This document shows positions 10,601-20,560 of a stretch of DNA of 64,000 bases, in pieces. A program made the position numbers and the translations under genes. The notes under the pieces were generated by a model. That model ran no database searches. It was given only the letters and a program-made list of their open reading frames with translations, and was not told the DNA's origin. How positions within the stretch are numbered: the first letter of the stretch is position 1; the number at the start of each line of letters is the position of its first letter. The DNA comes from Dendrolimus kikuchii (lineage: Eukaryota; Arthropoda; Insecta; Lepidoptera; Lasiocampidae), in contig CM034402.1 in assembly GCA_019925095.2 (NCBI GenBank), positions 4,785,501 through 4,849,500 of the forward strand. Direction: 5' to 3'.

Positions 10601-11020
10601 AGAAACAAAATCATAACTACGTGAAAACTTTTTTGAGTAAGTTTTCCCTAAAAAGTAGAACACAGTCAAGCAAAAGATCTTCCCGAATGCCATATAAAAA
10701 ATAGGCATTATAAGAACTTCGCAAAGTCACTCCCATATATTTTGTTGGACATCAAACAACACTAGGTATCACTACAAACACATTTTTACGACTTCCCCGC
10801 GGGAACTGGCAGGCAATAAAGCTACTTTAATTGAATGTAACTTATTCCGGTGACTCGATGCTTCTTTGGTCGTACTATCTATATTTTGTTTTCCCTTTTG
10901 TCCTTACTAACATTTTGTTTGTTAATTTTGTTGTTTTCCTTTAAGATGTAGTATGAGGATAGTAATTTCTTATCGATTATTTGTTACAAATACCTAATAA
11001 GGAATTAATGATACAACTGG
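10601..11020. other. Unassigned stretch
   Basis: No repeat or gene that I can support. Confidence 0.35.
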
Positions 11021-11021
11021 T

Positions 11022-11221
11022 TATATTATTATAAATCTCGTGTCACGATGTATGTCGGAGATAAACTCCGGAACTACTTAACCGATCTTGATGATTTTTT
11101 TATGTGTTCGAGTGGGTCCTTGGATGATTTATATTTACAACTGAACCCAGTAGGTGGCGCTGCAATCGGGTTCTATTTTTTTATACAAGGCAGAACAACG
11201 ACTGCCTGGGACCCTATAGTC
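11022..11221 (+). mobile_element. Hel-2 Helitron-like copy, diverged
   Basis: ATAAATCTCGTGTCACGATG, AACTACTTAACCGATCTTGA, TAGGTGGCGCTGCAATCGGG and GGCAGAACAACGACTGCC parallel the complete copy at 5157. The CTAG terminus is lost. Confidence 0.65.
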
Positions 11222-11237
11222 TGTATATATTTATTTA

Positions 11238-11745
11238 CAAGTAGGATATGCCTGTGAGACTTCGACCGCTTGAGTTGAAATTCCCGCGGGAATCCCCGGA
11301 CACAAAATACCGCAGCATTTACAAAAGAATGTTAGCTATCATTTTAGTGAAAACTATGCCGGAATAAGTTAATTTCTATGCAACTGCACAACTGCAAACC
11401 GCTCCGGATAAAAAATCACACATTTTATTACATAAAATTTGCTATCGATCAGAGAAGAAATCACATTGGAATTCAAATTTTTTTTTATCTGGCCATTTGA
11501 CATCGTTCCCAGAAAAAATTCCGCAGAATTTCTGGTATAAAACGTAGCGTAGATTTTAAGTCTAAAAATTTGCTGTCGATAAGCGAAAACTGCATCAAAA
11601 TCAGCTCAGTAGTTTTTACGTGAATTCCGAACAAATAGACAAGAAATCTAAAAAACAAATGCATTGTGTTCTCCTTCGTTTATATAAGCTATTCCTTTTT
11701 TTTTAATAGCTTCAATGTCCAGACACGCCATGTTTACATTTTTAT
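11238..11745 (+). repeat. F520 interspersed repeat, near full length
   Basis: About 510 bp from AGGATATGCCTGTGAGACTT, through TTCCCGCGGGAATCCCCGGA, GTAGTTTTTACGTGAATTCC and ATAGCTTCAATGTCCAGACA. Parallel copies lie at 60211-60746, 61690-62340 and, interrupted, 35112-35727. It has no coding capacity. A TATG-RTE insertion truncates or abuts its right end. Confidence 0.7.
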
Positions 11746-11746
11746 A

Positions 11747-11993
11747 TTATACATACATTACTTCACGCCAGTTCCCTTGCGGGGTAGGCACGAACAACAG
11801 AGCGCCATTCAAGGCTTATTCTTACACACCTCACTTGCTTCTTTGACATTCATAACTCTTGTCATGCACGCTCGTCTGTTCTTAAGGCTCCTGAGATCAC
11901 CTTCTGCTAGTACACGATCAATTTGATCATGGGAGGTGTGTCGTGGCCTTCCACGACTTCTGCATCCATCCACTTTTGCATTGTATATCTGTT
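11747..11993 (-). mobile_element. TATG-RTE 3' end
   Basis: Starts with ATACATACATTACTTCACGC and ends at the reverse of ACAGATATACAATGCAAAAG. About 70 C-terminal codons remain, with one inserted base near the SEVCKNKP region (GCCATTCAAGGC against GCCATTTAGGC elsewhere). Confidence 0.8.
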
Positions 11994-12081
11994 TATATTA
12001 TAGATAATACATTATAGTTACATATTTATTTTTAAAATATAAGTAAGCATATTTTAAAAATAAATAAAGTAAAGTAAATAA

Positions 12082-12336
12082 TAAGTAAATAATAACCATA
12101 AACAAAATTAAAATTAAATAATTAAAATTAATAAGTTGGCGGCAGGCTAAATAAAAACTCTAACAATACTCGTTGACACTTGACATCTTTGTCTTCCGTG
12201 ATCACGGTCACTGAAAAGTGGCCGAAACGTCGGAAAAACCAAAATCAAATAAAAATTACCGCGCTTAAAACCGTTAACACGTAGTTTTATTATGTATACA
12301 AGTCGCGAAAACTTAAGAAAATATTATATAAGTAAG
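12082..12336 (+). mobile_element. PLE 3' terminal segment
   Basis: Sense-strand terminal part of the Penelope-like element: AATAAGTTGGCGGCAGGCTA, ACTTGACATCTTTGTCTTCC, the conserved hairpin block at 12194-12235, TACCGCGCTTAAAACCGTTA and TATACAAGTCGCGAAAACTT. Assignment follows from the copy at 24327, where the same segment lies downstream of a GIY-YIG frame. Confidence 0.75.
12194..12235 (+). ncRNA. Hammerhead-like self-cleaving motif (candidate)
   Basis: Reading 5' to 3': TTCC (stem I), GTGATCA (core where CTGANGA is expected), an extra C, GGTCACT-GAAA-AGTGGCC (stem II, tetraloop GAAA), GAA, ACGT (a two-pair, self-complementary stem III), C, then GGAA (stem I partner). The order and spacing match a minimal hammerhead of the kind known from Penelope-like elements. 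Two departures: positions 3 and 8 are swapped to G and C, and one C is inserted before stem II. Activity is untested. Confidence 0.4.
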
Positions 12337-12378
12337 CATGCAATATCGATAGCACCATCACCGTTTCCAATATGACTA

Positions 12379-12505
12379 ATTCTTACCACGAGTTGTCTGG
12401 AAGAGATCGCTGCTTACCTATAAGATGGCCCCTTGGTGCAAAAGTAGATTAAATAGTACTCTGTAAATTCTTCTGTAATGGTGTACAATAAAGGGTTATA
12501 TTCCA
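12379..12505 (+). mobile_element. HP-LINE 3' UTR
   Basis: ACGAGTTGTCTGGAAGAGAT introduces the hairpin zone (here degenerate: ATCGCTGCTTACCTATAAGA) and TGGTGTACAATAAAGGGTTA provides the polyadenylation signal. The RTE at 12528 inserted just downstream. Confidence 0.65.
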
Positions 12506-12527
12506 GTTAGACAACTGTTGCTTGTAG

Positions 12528-12743
12528 TCTAGCGATGCCGCCTCCGCCAGGTCCCGGTCGAAGGGGAAGGCCCAAGAAATGTTGGCTTGACGTTGTGAAG
12601 GATGATATGCGTACCAATGGTCTCAAAACGGGGGATGCAGAAGACCGCGCGAAGTGGAGTAGAAAAAGTAGGAAAGCGGATCCTGGGCGTCGGAGTGAAC
12701 GCTCCGAACGCAACCGGGAATTAACGCTCGGATGATGATGATG
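12528..12743 (+). mobile_element. RTE-type LINE C-terminus with perfect 19 bp TSD
   Basis: A 216 bp 5'-truncated insertion bounded by AGACAACTGTTGCTTGTAG at 12509-12527 and 12744-12762. The frame from 12535 (66 codons) reads GRRGRPKKCWLDVVKDDMR, then DAEDRAKWSRKSRKADPG, the usual last segment of an RTE-family protein, and stops just before a (GAT)n tail. It is distinct from both TATG-RTE and RTE-L in sequence and tail. Relative GC richness and the intact duplication indicate a recent arrival. Confidence 0.85.
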
Positions 12744-12965
12744 AGACAACTGTTGCTTGTAGATGATCTCTAAATATAGTCTAGGGCCATTGGCAGTTGC
12801 CGGGTATCCATGTCTTAGTATTGATAATTTTACCTTAACATTCGTAGCAAACTTACATATTACTTGTATGCATATTACTCGTCTGTAGTTTGTATATATT
12901 AACCAGTAGTAAGACAAATGAATGCATAGAACGATATAAGAACCAATCAAATAACAATCCATACT

Positions 12966-13127
12966 ACCCATACCAATTTTATAAATGCGAAAGTAACTCT
13001 GATATCTCTGTCTCTCTCGCTCTGTTTGTTATTGTTTCACGCGAAAACTATATACCAATTTTCTCTGTATCTCTGTCTCAACACCGAGAATAGATATAAG
13101 ATAATTTTTAAGCGGAAAATGGGTTAG
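12966..13127 (+). mobile_element. Hel-1 Helitron-like fragment
   Basis: CCAATTTTATAAATGCGAAA, AGTAACTCTG and GTTTCACGCGAAAACTATAT identify the 5' half. The 3' CTAG end is not found. Confidence 0.5.
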
Positions 13128-14394
13128 TGTCCGACATCAAGTTAATGAATTTTTCAATGGATAAATAGCGCCTAGATGAAAATTTAATGCAATGTAACCT
13201 GTGTTTCTTGGTTGCTCTCGAAATAAACTAAAGTCTACTAATAATATTAAAAGACAGAAAGTAATTTTGTTGTTAACGTTTTAACGTCTATATATCTGAA
13301 CGGATCTTCATTAAATTGACAAGAAGATAATATATTTCTCTACATCTTTATCCTGGAAAAGGACATAGATTATCTTATGTCTCATTAAAAAAACAACAAA
13401 ACCAAAACCTAAAGACTTCACACTAAACACAAAATAAATATTTAACGGACTTCTTTCTACAATATCTTGAAGACGCATCGCACATCGGTTTACAATTGAT
13501 GAAAATATCGTGTTACAAAGAAGTTGGTTAACAATTTTCGTGACTTTCTCTAATTCCTTGGAATCCACTCATCAGATCCTGACATGGTGAGGGACAATGG
13601 GACCAATCCGGGAGTATATATAACCTTTCGATTAAAAGAAAATTGAAAATGGATCCACAATTGACGGAGAAATCGAGTAACATACATACAAAAAACATAT
13701 AGGTGAATCGAGAACCTCTTCTTTCTGGAAGTGGGTTAAAGACAATCTCAATGTGAATTAAATAAAAACATATGTTGAAGTAGTTTGACAATATGTATTG
13801 ACAAACTGTAATTTCTTCGAGTTAGGTTGATTTTTGAAGAGAAATAAAGAAATATATTTTATAGCGTTTTGCAATTTAGGGTTGGTATTCTTAGTATTGT
13901 AATTGGTTTAAAACCTCTTTGAAACTCGCATATATTTTGAGGAAGTAAGTTTCCCTTCTATTGAAAAAGAGAAAAATTCAATTGCGAGGAAAGTAAGTTA
14001 CTCGAATGTGTAGAAATGGGATTGTCTCTGAAACATTACAACTGGAAAAGGGTACAATTTCTTTTTTTTTTAGGTCAGGCAACCCTCTGAAGGGATTAGA
14101 AAACCTCCTAAGAGCCGCTATTAGAACATCGGATTCATCCTAGCTACTATAAAAATAAAATATGAGAGTGAAACGTGACCCACTCTACGCTTTTGCAATC
14201 CTGGTATTTTAGGGTGGGAAATTTGAGAGGAATTGGGGCGATACTTATTTATTTTTTCGCGTTAAAGAAATTGCTTTGACTGTTTTGGGTAATAAAAATA
14301 GGATTGTTTAGTTTATATTAGGTTTTTTAACTGCCTTCCAAGATGAGGTTCTTAATTCGAATGTGTGCTTCTTTTTCTTGTATTTTTGTTACGG
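13128..14394. other. Unassigned AT-rich stretch
   Basis: Two minus-strand open frames (13311-13568 and 13528-13791, 85-87 codons) have no recognisable domain and no start context that decides in their favour. No repeat family found. This is one of the longer element-free stretches and could be ancestral unique sequence. Confidence 0.35.
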
Positions 14395-14652
14395 ACAATT
14401 GGACCTACTTATGCAAAACAGAACCAATCCACAAACCTGCCAAAATTGAGTTAAGGATGCAGAAGACTTTCAAAATGCACCTTCTATTGAGTCAATAAAA
14501 ATCATAATGAGAAAATATAATATACAATATTCTAAATGTTTTTTCCAAAATATAGACATGTTTTATTGTACGCAAAATTTTAATAAAAACGGCTTTTTCT
14601 CAAAACTTTCAGTATGTGGGTTGGTTCCATTTTGCATAAGTAGGTCCAATTG
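14395..14652. mobile_element. Inverted-repeat (MITE-like) element, 258 bp
   Basis: The left arm 14395-14432 (CAATTGGACCTACTTATGCA...) and right arm 14615-14652 (...TGCATAAGTAGGTCCAATTG) are complementary over 38 bp with about four mismatches. The interior is AT-rich and non-coding. Confidence 0.55.
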
Positions 14653-15020
14653 TGAACCGATTTCCAAATGTTTTTCTTTATTCAAAAAAGTATGCTCCTG
14701 AGGTAGTCTCATTGTCACCAAGTCAGAATTTAATGAGTAGATCTCAAGGAAATCGAGAGCAGCGATTATTGAAGAGCGCCAAACGCCTAAACTCTTGGAA
14801 AGGTAAAACTTAACAGAAGACGCTTAATTATATTATTTCGAAAGCTATTCAAGCAATTAAAAAGTAGATTTTTTTTATAAAGACAAAACCTATTTCAACC
14901 TAAAAAGCAAAATGATAATAATAATAATAGTCAATAGTCCCCATACTCCCAGGTCCATGGTACCACTAGCAGTTCACCCCAATAGCCCGGTACTTTTTGC
15001 CCTCATTTCCCATAATAGTC

Positions 15021-15207
15021 ATACACTGACCGGGGCTTGTCCTTGGGTGCATTATTATATGGTGTAAACGGGGATAATTGCCGGTCAGTGTCACGCCACA
15101 TTTACATTAAATTTGTCAAGGGGCCTCTACGTGTTGGCCTTCCCATGGCCCCACGCAAGCCCTCCAAGTAACCGGGCCATTTTTATAGCCCGTGGTCTTC
15201 AAAGACA
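15021..15207 (+). repeat. Interspersed repeat N, copy 2
   Basis: Collinear with the copy at 10009: ACACTGACCGGGGCTTGTCC, AAATTTGTCAAGGGGCCTCT, CCATGGCCCCACGCAAGCCC, GCCCGTGGTCTTCAAAGACA. Estimated by eye at around 85-90 percent identity. Confidence 0.6.
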
Positions 15208-15286
15208 TACATTATTAATAATAAAATATCTGATAAAACTACGTTTTAACGGTTTTAAGCGCGGTAATTTTATTTGATTTTGGTTT

Positions 15287-15328
15287 TTCCGACGTTTCGG
15301 CCACTTTTCAGTGGCCGTGATCACGGAA
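15287..15328 (-). ncRNA. Hammerhead-like motif, left arm of the fold-back
   Basis: Minus-strand copy with perfect stem II (GGCCACT/AGTGGCC) and stem I (TTCC/GGAA). It faces an identical copy at 15375 across the loop, so a transcript through the locus would fold into one long duplex in preference to two small motifs. Confidence 0.4.
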
Positions 15329-15374
15329 GACAAAGATGTCAAGTGTCAACGACACGACGACGACGATCTTTGTC

Positions 15375-15416
15375 TTCCGTGATCACGGCCACTGAAAAGT
15401 GGCCGAAACGTCGGAA
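15375..15416 (+). ncRNA. Hammerhead-like motif, right arm of the fold-back
   Basis: Same layout as at 12194, with the consensus stem II. The predicted cleavage would fall after the GTC preceding GGAA, at about position 15412. Confidence 0.4.
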
Positions 15417-15519
15417 AAACCAAAATCAAATAAAATTACCGCGCTTAAAACCGTTAAAACGTAGTTTTATTATGTATACAAGTCGCGAAAACTTAAGAAA
15501 ATATTATAAAATATCTGAT

Positions 15520-16203
15520 TTCCAAATCGATGCTAAGTAAAACATAAAAAAACAACAATAAAAATGAGAAATGTATCGACTTCCAAATTAAAAAAAAAAA
15601 AATTTTTTTGCTTTCTAGTTTGAACATAGTTTTGTTTTTGTTAAAAAAACTTAAGATTCCATAGACATTTTGGCAACACCGCAAGTCTTATGTTGTCGTC
15701 ATTTCCGCCGTCCGTATTAGTGCAGCAATGAACTCTATAGGTAATAAATTCTTTCTACTCAATAAATATAAATTATATCTTTTCTACGTCATTATAAATC
15801 ATTTTAGAAAATGAAATAAAATAAGCTGACAATAAAATCACAATTGAACTTTATCCTACAGTGGAGAGCATTATAAAATAATTTTAAATCTTAAAACCGC
15901 ATTGAACAAATGCCATTGCTGTTTTGAAATAGCGTAGAGTGTGCCTTAAAAGGTTTCTAAAGTGAAGATTTTATATTACATTTCACACTGAGTGTTCCAA
16001 TATTTGTTCTATAAAGTAAATAATTTAACTTTGGCATCGCTACGACGTAAGCTTTCTATTTTTCATAATGGATAACAAAACGATATTGTACGATTTATAT
16101 TTGCCTACGTCTGTTGATACTTGTTACTAAATTGGGAAGATAACACATGTCGCTGTAAATTCTAACATTATTCGCATACAAAAAATATGCATTAAAACAT
16201 CTT
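15520..16203. other. Unassigned AT-rich stretch
   Basis: Contains an A12 run near 15590 and no feature I can support. Confidence 0.35.
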
Positions 16204-16240
16204 CAGATAGGTAACACTTTATTACTCACCAAAAAACCAG
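16204..16240 (-). mobile_element. HP-LINE tail fragment
   Basis: GATAGGTAACACTTTATTAC followed by TCACCAAAA is the reversed last 35 bp of the family (compare 45568-45595). Confidence 0.5.
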
Positions 16241-16270
16241 ACACGATACCTTTATTATGTGTTTTTTTAT

Positions 16271-16524
16271 TTTTTTCGCCTATGGACATTTGTAACACCA
16301 AAGGTGCTACAAATGCGCTGCTGCTCTCTTAAAGGAGACTGGAACCTGGTCACTAATGCCGGAACACAACACAAGGTTGTTATGGCGGCATACTCTAGAT
16401 CAGGGGTGGTCGCCATCCAGTCGAGCAAATACCCTACCACCTGGCTGTGGGTTGTTTGGTCGCCTCTTACGACAGGCCGCCAGGCCGCAGGAAATTGTAT
16501 TCTTTCTCCGTTCCTGCACGGATG
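16271..16524 (-). mobile_element. R330 retroposon with internal deletion
   Basis: The T-rich left end jumps directly to TCGCCTATGGACATTTGTAA, so the GCAGGAG...TTACCA segment (about 50 bp) is missing. The right end is intact. The sense frame remains open and runs on into the frame of the neighbouring RTE-L fragment, producing a chimeric 120-codon open frame with no biological meaning. Confidence 0.8.
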
Positions 16525-16526
16525 AA

Positions 16527-16862
16527 AGGATGTTTAAGCAAAACTCTCTATTTTCTTTCACCTCTTCTATCACACCGCATATCATCATATCTTCCTTCAC
16601 ACAACACATCCATCCTTTTTTAGGTCTACCTTTAAATTTGTACCCATCCATCTTGTAGTTTAACATTCTTTTTGTCACGTGACTTTCATCCCTCCTCATT
16701 ATATGCCCATACCACCTTAATCTTCTTCCTCTCAATTTTTCAGTCACAGGTGCAACTTTCAAAGATCCCTTACGTACTCATTTCTCACCTTATCCATTCT
16801 TGTAACACCACACATCCTTCTCAACATTCTTATCTCAGCTGAGTGGAGACGTTTGTAGTTTA
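16527..16862 (-). mobile_element. RTE-L LINE, C-terminal region
   Basis: On the minus strand: LRGRRLRWYGHIMRRDESHV, then TKRMLNYKMDGYKFKGRPKK and CVKEDMMICGV, the standard post-RT segment of RTE proteins. Upstream (16770-16862) is the MRMLRRMCGVTRMDKVRN zone. Small frame changes interrupt it. No RT domain is present. Confidence 0.75.
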
Positions 16863-16865
16863 TCA

Positions 16866-16943
16866 CTAAGCAGATGTTTAAGCAGAACTATAGGCGGCTT
16901 TATCGCTTAGAGCGATCTTTTCCAGGCAACCTAACTTATAGGA
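16866..16943 (-). mobile_element. HP-LINE hairpin fragment
   Basis: GCGGCTTTATCGCTTAGAGC followed by GATCTTTTCCAGGCAACCTA is the reversed 3' UTR hairpin zone. It abuts the plus-strand copy at 16944, giving a head-to-head pair. Confidence 0.6.
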
Positions 16944-17300
16944 TAATATTCTGCAGTGTGTCTGGAATGCGCTACCAGTAAAAATCAGGCGTGCGCAATC
17001 TCTTCAGGCGTTCAACGGACTCGTGAAGGACTATTACCTCGAGCTCTAAAGTGTATTATCACGTCTTTGTCTCTCCCATATTTTCGTGATTCTATGCAAT
17101 ATCACTATGATTATTATTGTTTATATATATCAATTTTTGTCTCATTTCTATGCCTATTATACTTGCCCTTTCAAAATTTTATATATGTACTTTTTTATTC
17201 TGGTTATTATTTCTAACCCATCCTAAGGTTGTCTGGAAGAAATTGCTTTTAGTGATAAGACCGCCTATTGTCTTCTGTACTTAAACTTCTTGAATTGAAT
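16944..17300 (+). mobile_element. HP-LINE C-terminus plus complete 3' UTR
   Basis: The only copy here retaining coding sequence: the text from 16946 reads SVWNALPVKIRRAQSLQAF then NGLVKDYYLEL-stop, the usual C-terminus of CR1/Jockey-like LINE proteins. The 3' UTR follows, with the hairpin (ATTGCTTTTAGTGATAAGAC) at 17249. This links the otherwise anonymous hairpin repeats to a LINE. Both C-to-T changes in the hairpin keep G-U pairing. Confidence 0.7.
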
Positions 17301-17370
17301 CTTAATGTTGAGCAATAGAGTATATTTGTAGTGTGTATACAGTTTTAGTACAGGAGGGAAGGGTAAAATG

Positions 17371-17684
17371 TTTTTTTTTATTGCAGGAGATCAGCAGACA
17401 GGCAAATGGCCCACTTGATGGAAAGCGGTTACCATCGCCTATGGACATTTGCAACACCAAAGTTGCTACAAATGCGCTGCTACTCTCTTAAGGGAAACTG
17501 GAACCTGGTCACACTAATGCCGGAACACAACTCAAGGTTGTTATGGCGACATACTTTATACCAGGGGTGGTAGCCATCTAGTCGGGCAAGTGCCCTACCA
17601 CCTGGCTGTGGGTTGTTAAGTCGCCTCTTACGACAGGCCGCCCGGCCGCAGGAAATTGTATTCTTTCTCCGTTCCTGCACGGAT
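17371..17684 (-). mobile_element. R330 retroposon, full length
   Basis: T9ATTGCAGGAGATCAGCAG to reversed ATCCGTGCAGGAACGG. A 2 bp insertion (CACACTAATGCC) shifts the end of the sense frame, so it ends differently from other copies (stop at 17480). Confidence 0.85.
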
Positions 17685-18129
17685 GATGATGTACGAAATA
17701 CCAAACCCAACGAGCGCTGTAATGACACTGATTTAATTATTGAAAATATATGAATATAAATGTGTTACTAAGTATTAGGCCGCAGTTGTTTATTCGTAAA
17801 ATGCTGACTATTATACATACTTTGTACAATATTCTATTCTAATCTGCCCATGTAGGTGGAATATAAAATAGATGTTCCTAGACTTTTAAAATATAAATTA
17901 AATTATTAAGATAAATACGTACATATGTATGTATACTTATATACTAATGAGATATATTTCATTGATAAAAATTATCATATAGTATGTTAGTTATTCAATT
18001 GCATATCATACGTAATTAAGGCATAGTTGTTTAGGGAAAAGTAGTGCTTCCTGATAAGATTCTTAAACGTCAGTAATTTTTAAAATCTCATCATATGGTG
18101 GTATAGTATGCGTTCTAACGGAATTACTC
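17685..18129. other. Unassigned AT-rich stretch
   Basis: No feature supported. Confidence 0.35.
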
Positions 18130-18540
18130 TAATTCCTTGGCAGCGTGGCAAATCTTTGGTGTGGGATGCGACATGCGTAGACACGTTGGCCGCATCCCAT
18201 TTACCAAACACGTCTAGATCAACCGGTTCGGCGGCGGAAACAGCTGAATCACTCAAGCAGGGCTAATATGCAACCCTCAGTGAGAGTTATATGTTTGTGC
18301 CGTTTGCTCTCGAGACGCTTGAACCGTGAAGTCCTGAGGTCTGGTGCTTACCTCGGGCAACGGATCAGTATGGCGATCTAGCAAGAAATCGTAGCCAGCC
18401 TTCTGGGCACCTTACCCATAGAAGACGATGATTTAGACACAGTATTCTACTTATAGTCCTGAGGGACTATGAGTAGAATACAATACAAATAAGTTAAGTT
18501 TTCTTTTATTGTATTCAATTATTTATAAATTAATTTGTAT
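18130..18540 (+). mobile_element. C-LINE protein C-terminus and 3' UTR
   Basis: Reads GKSLVWDATCVDTLAASHLP, then a YMFVPFALETLEP segment, and after a frame break ISMAI-stop-QEIVASLLGTLP with a terminal stop at about 18453. The WDATCVDTLA and ISxAIQxxNxASxLGTLP words are shared with the copies at 51266 and 55285. This is the domain that follows RT in many insect LINEs; the exact clade is not decided. In-frame stops show it is dead. Confidence 0.7.
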
Positions 18541-18699
18541 AGATTTATAATTTAAAAAAAAAAAACAAAATTAACTTATTGTCATCATACATATTATTTT
18601 AGTGTTTAAACATTAATTTAATGCGCCATATGCTCGTACAAAATCTATGAGGCTACCATGTTTTGAAAGATAATAAAAAGTATCTCAATTGAGTTTACT

Positions 18700-18930
18700 G
18701 TCCGATTCCCTATTTTATTAGATAGCTGTGCCTGCGACTTTTTTCGCGTGGAATTTATCTTCATGACACCCTTAAAAAAATAGCCTAAGTTACTCCTTGT
18801 AATATTGGCTATCTAGCAGTGAAAGTCCCGTCAAAATCGGTCCAGCCGTTTTAGAGATTAACCGGAACATCCAGACAGATAGACAGACAGACAGACAGAC
18901 AACAATTTTAACAATTGATTTTTAATATAC
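18700..18930 (+). repeat. Short interspersed repeat U with (GACA)n
   Basis: TCAAAATCGGTCCAGCCGTT then TTAGAGATTAACCGGAACAT and a GACAGATAGACAGACAGACA run. Similar text is at 29575-29727 and 32820-32935. These are common insect repeats, probably Helitron-like or MITE relics. Confidence 0.45.
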
Positions 18931-19066
18931 ATATAAATACCGTATATACTTTCATATGCATTTGGCAAAAAACTTATTTTCAGATTACAAACAGACACTT
19001 TAATTTTGTTGATCTGTATAGACACACGTCACATTTTCATTTTTTTCTATATCGCCTATGAATATT

Positions 19067-19170
19067 GGTAGCACCTATGGTGTTACAAATGTCCATAGGC
19101 GATGGTAATAACTGTTTACCATCAAGTGGGCCGTTTTCCTGTAGGCTAAACTCATGCAATTAAAAAAAAA
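19067..19170 (+). mobile_element. R330 retroposon, 3' fragment
   Basis: 5'-truncated copy from GTAGCACCTATGGTGTTACA to CTCATGCAATTAAAAAAAAA, with the poly(A) end kept. The inverted-repeat element at 19173 starts right after the A run. Confidence 0.75.
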
Positions 19171-19172
19171 TC

Positions 19173-19410
19173 TGTGCTGGGACACATAGTAGAAGTGAAA
19201 CTTCAACGGACAAATGGAAATACGAATGGCAACGGATAAGTGGCAAAACGAATCGCAACAAAATTTTAACTTGAAGTTATACGGGCAGGTTCTCAAATTG
19301 GACAAGTACATTAACAATCTGCCGTAAAACCGTCTTCTAGTTACAACATTGTTGCGATTCGTTTTTCCACTTGTCCGTTGAAGTTTCACTTCACTATGTG
19401 TCCCAGCACA
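19173..19410. mobile_element. MITE-like element with ~50 bp terminal inverted repeats
   Basis: Left end TGTGCTGGGACACATAGTAG continues AAGTGAAACTTCAACGGACA; the right end is its near-perfect complement (...TCACTATGTGTCCCAGCACA). Complementarity extends inward over ATTCGT/ACGAAT and GTTGCGATTC words. 238 bp, non-coding. Target duplication unclear because the left side is an A run. Confidence 0.65.
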
Positions 19411-19495
19411 CATTTCGATTTTTCGCAGGTTTACTGCAAATTATGATTTGGTTAGGTTAGGTACATTTTAATGGATGCATTTTTTATTTAAACAT

Positions 19496-19648
19496 ACATA
19501 CATACATATATAACTTCACGCCAGTTCCCTTGCGGGGTAGGCACGAACAACAGAGCGCCATTTAGGCTTATTCTTACACACCTCACGTGCTTCTTTGACA
19601 TTCATAACTCTTGTCATGCACGCTCGTCTGTTCTTAAGGCTCCTGACA
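19496..19648 (-). mobile_element. TATG-RTE 3' end with 9 bp TSD
   Basis: 153 bp insertion flanked by TTTAAACAT (19487-19495 and 19649-19657). It covers only the last ~40 codons and the tail, ending at CTCCTGACA. The insertion target itself has flanking inverted words (ATGGATGCATTTTTT and AAAAAACGCATCCAT). Confidence 0.8.
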
Positions 19649-20398
19649 TTTAAACATATTTTATTTTATCAAACAAAAAACTTAATTCGATTTGGAACCA
19701 AAAAACGCATCCATAGTCTACTCTAAAACTATGCCGCCTTCACCACGTCTAGTCTAAATTTATGCCGCTCCTCCACGCGGCCGTAACGCTTTTTCGTGAC
19801 AGAACAATCCTAAGACCCCCGTTTACATAGAAGTTTCACTTCAAAAAGCTCTAAAGACACCGAAGTACTAGACCATTTAATATCCCATAATTTGTAACTG
19901 ACAAGGCAAGCGTAAACATCCAACTTCCCGAAATTTACTACACCCTTGAGATTCATAGTCCAAAATCTAATTTTAAATTGGGATGAACAAAGTAACCCTC
20001 TGATACCATTAGTCATATCTCAGAAATTACTTCAGAAGTTGACCCTACAATTCACTCGAAATATGACTTATGCTTTGAACCAGCAGAGCGTGGTAATAGG
20101 GATTTGTGAGCAAAATGAACCTTATTACATCGCAATAAAGCAGTTGTTAAACGATCGGTAGTTTATGTAATAGAGTTTTCCCATCAGCTTCTGCGGTTTA
20201 CCCGAGACCTGGACGGTTTTGCGAAATCAGATATTTGAATTATTATATTAGGCTTTTGAGATTTAAAAATCTAGGCGGGAGTGTTAACCCGTTTCTTATA
20301 AATCACTATCTTAGCGAATCGAACCTTTGGATACGTTGACAAGTATAAATTCTATGTTCAGATACGACAAAAATATTGTTTGTACTTGTGTATGTTGG

Positions 20399-20560
20399 CC
20401 ACTTTAACAATATTCTTTGACATGTTTGTCTTCCGTGATTATGGCTACTGAAAAGTGGCCGAAACGTCGAAATAATAAAAATGAAATAAATTAACGCGCT
20501 TAAACCCGTTAAAACGTAGTTATATTATGTATACTAGTCCCGAAAACTTAAAAAATATTA
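20399..20560 (+). mobile_element. PLE terminal segment, diverged
   Basis: CACTTTAACAATATTCTTTG, the hairpin block at 20431-20472 and ACGCGCTTAAACCCGTTAAA. In the hairpin, stem II reads GGCTACT/AGTGGCC (pairing kept by G-U), but the GTGATCA core has become GTGATTA and stem I has one mismatch, so this copy's motif is decaying. Confidence 0.7.

Larger units (their letters stand above)
15235..15507. mobile_element. PLE fold-back insertion with 12 bp TSD
   Basis: A compound of two PLE terminal segments in inverted orientation. Arms 15233-15337 and 15366-15470 are complementary over 105 bp with no mismatch, around a 28 bp loop (15338-15365). The right segment continues through TATACAAGTCGCGAAAACTT. 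AAAATATCTGAT is duplicated at 15223-15234 and 15508-15519, so the whole fold-back entered as one event. Zero arm divergence means it is young or kept identical by gene conversion. Confidence 0.85.

Noticed and set aside
12194..12235. Calling the PLE motif a proven hammerhead ribozyme
   Set aside because: The core lacks CTGANGA and has an extra base before stem II; only architecture and pairing support it, so it is listed as a candidate.
13311..13791. Two overlapping minus-strand frames as a host gene
   Set aside because: Low-complexity hydrophobic translations in AT-rich DNA, no recognisable domain, no splice structure that I could defend.
16400..16762. 120-codon minus frame joining RTE and R330 sequence
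   Set aside because: Two unrelated elements happen to be in frame; no fusion gene is implied.
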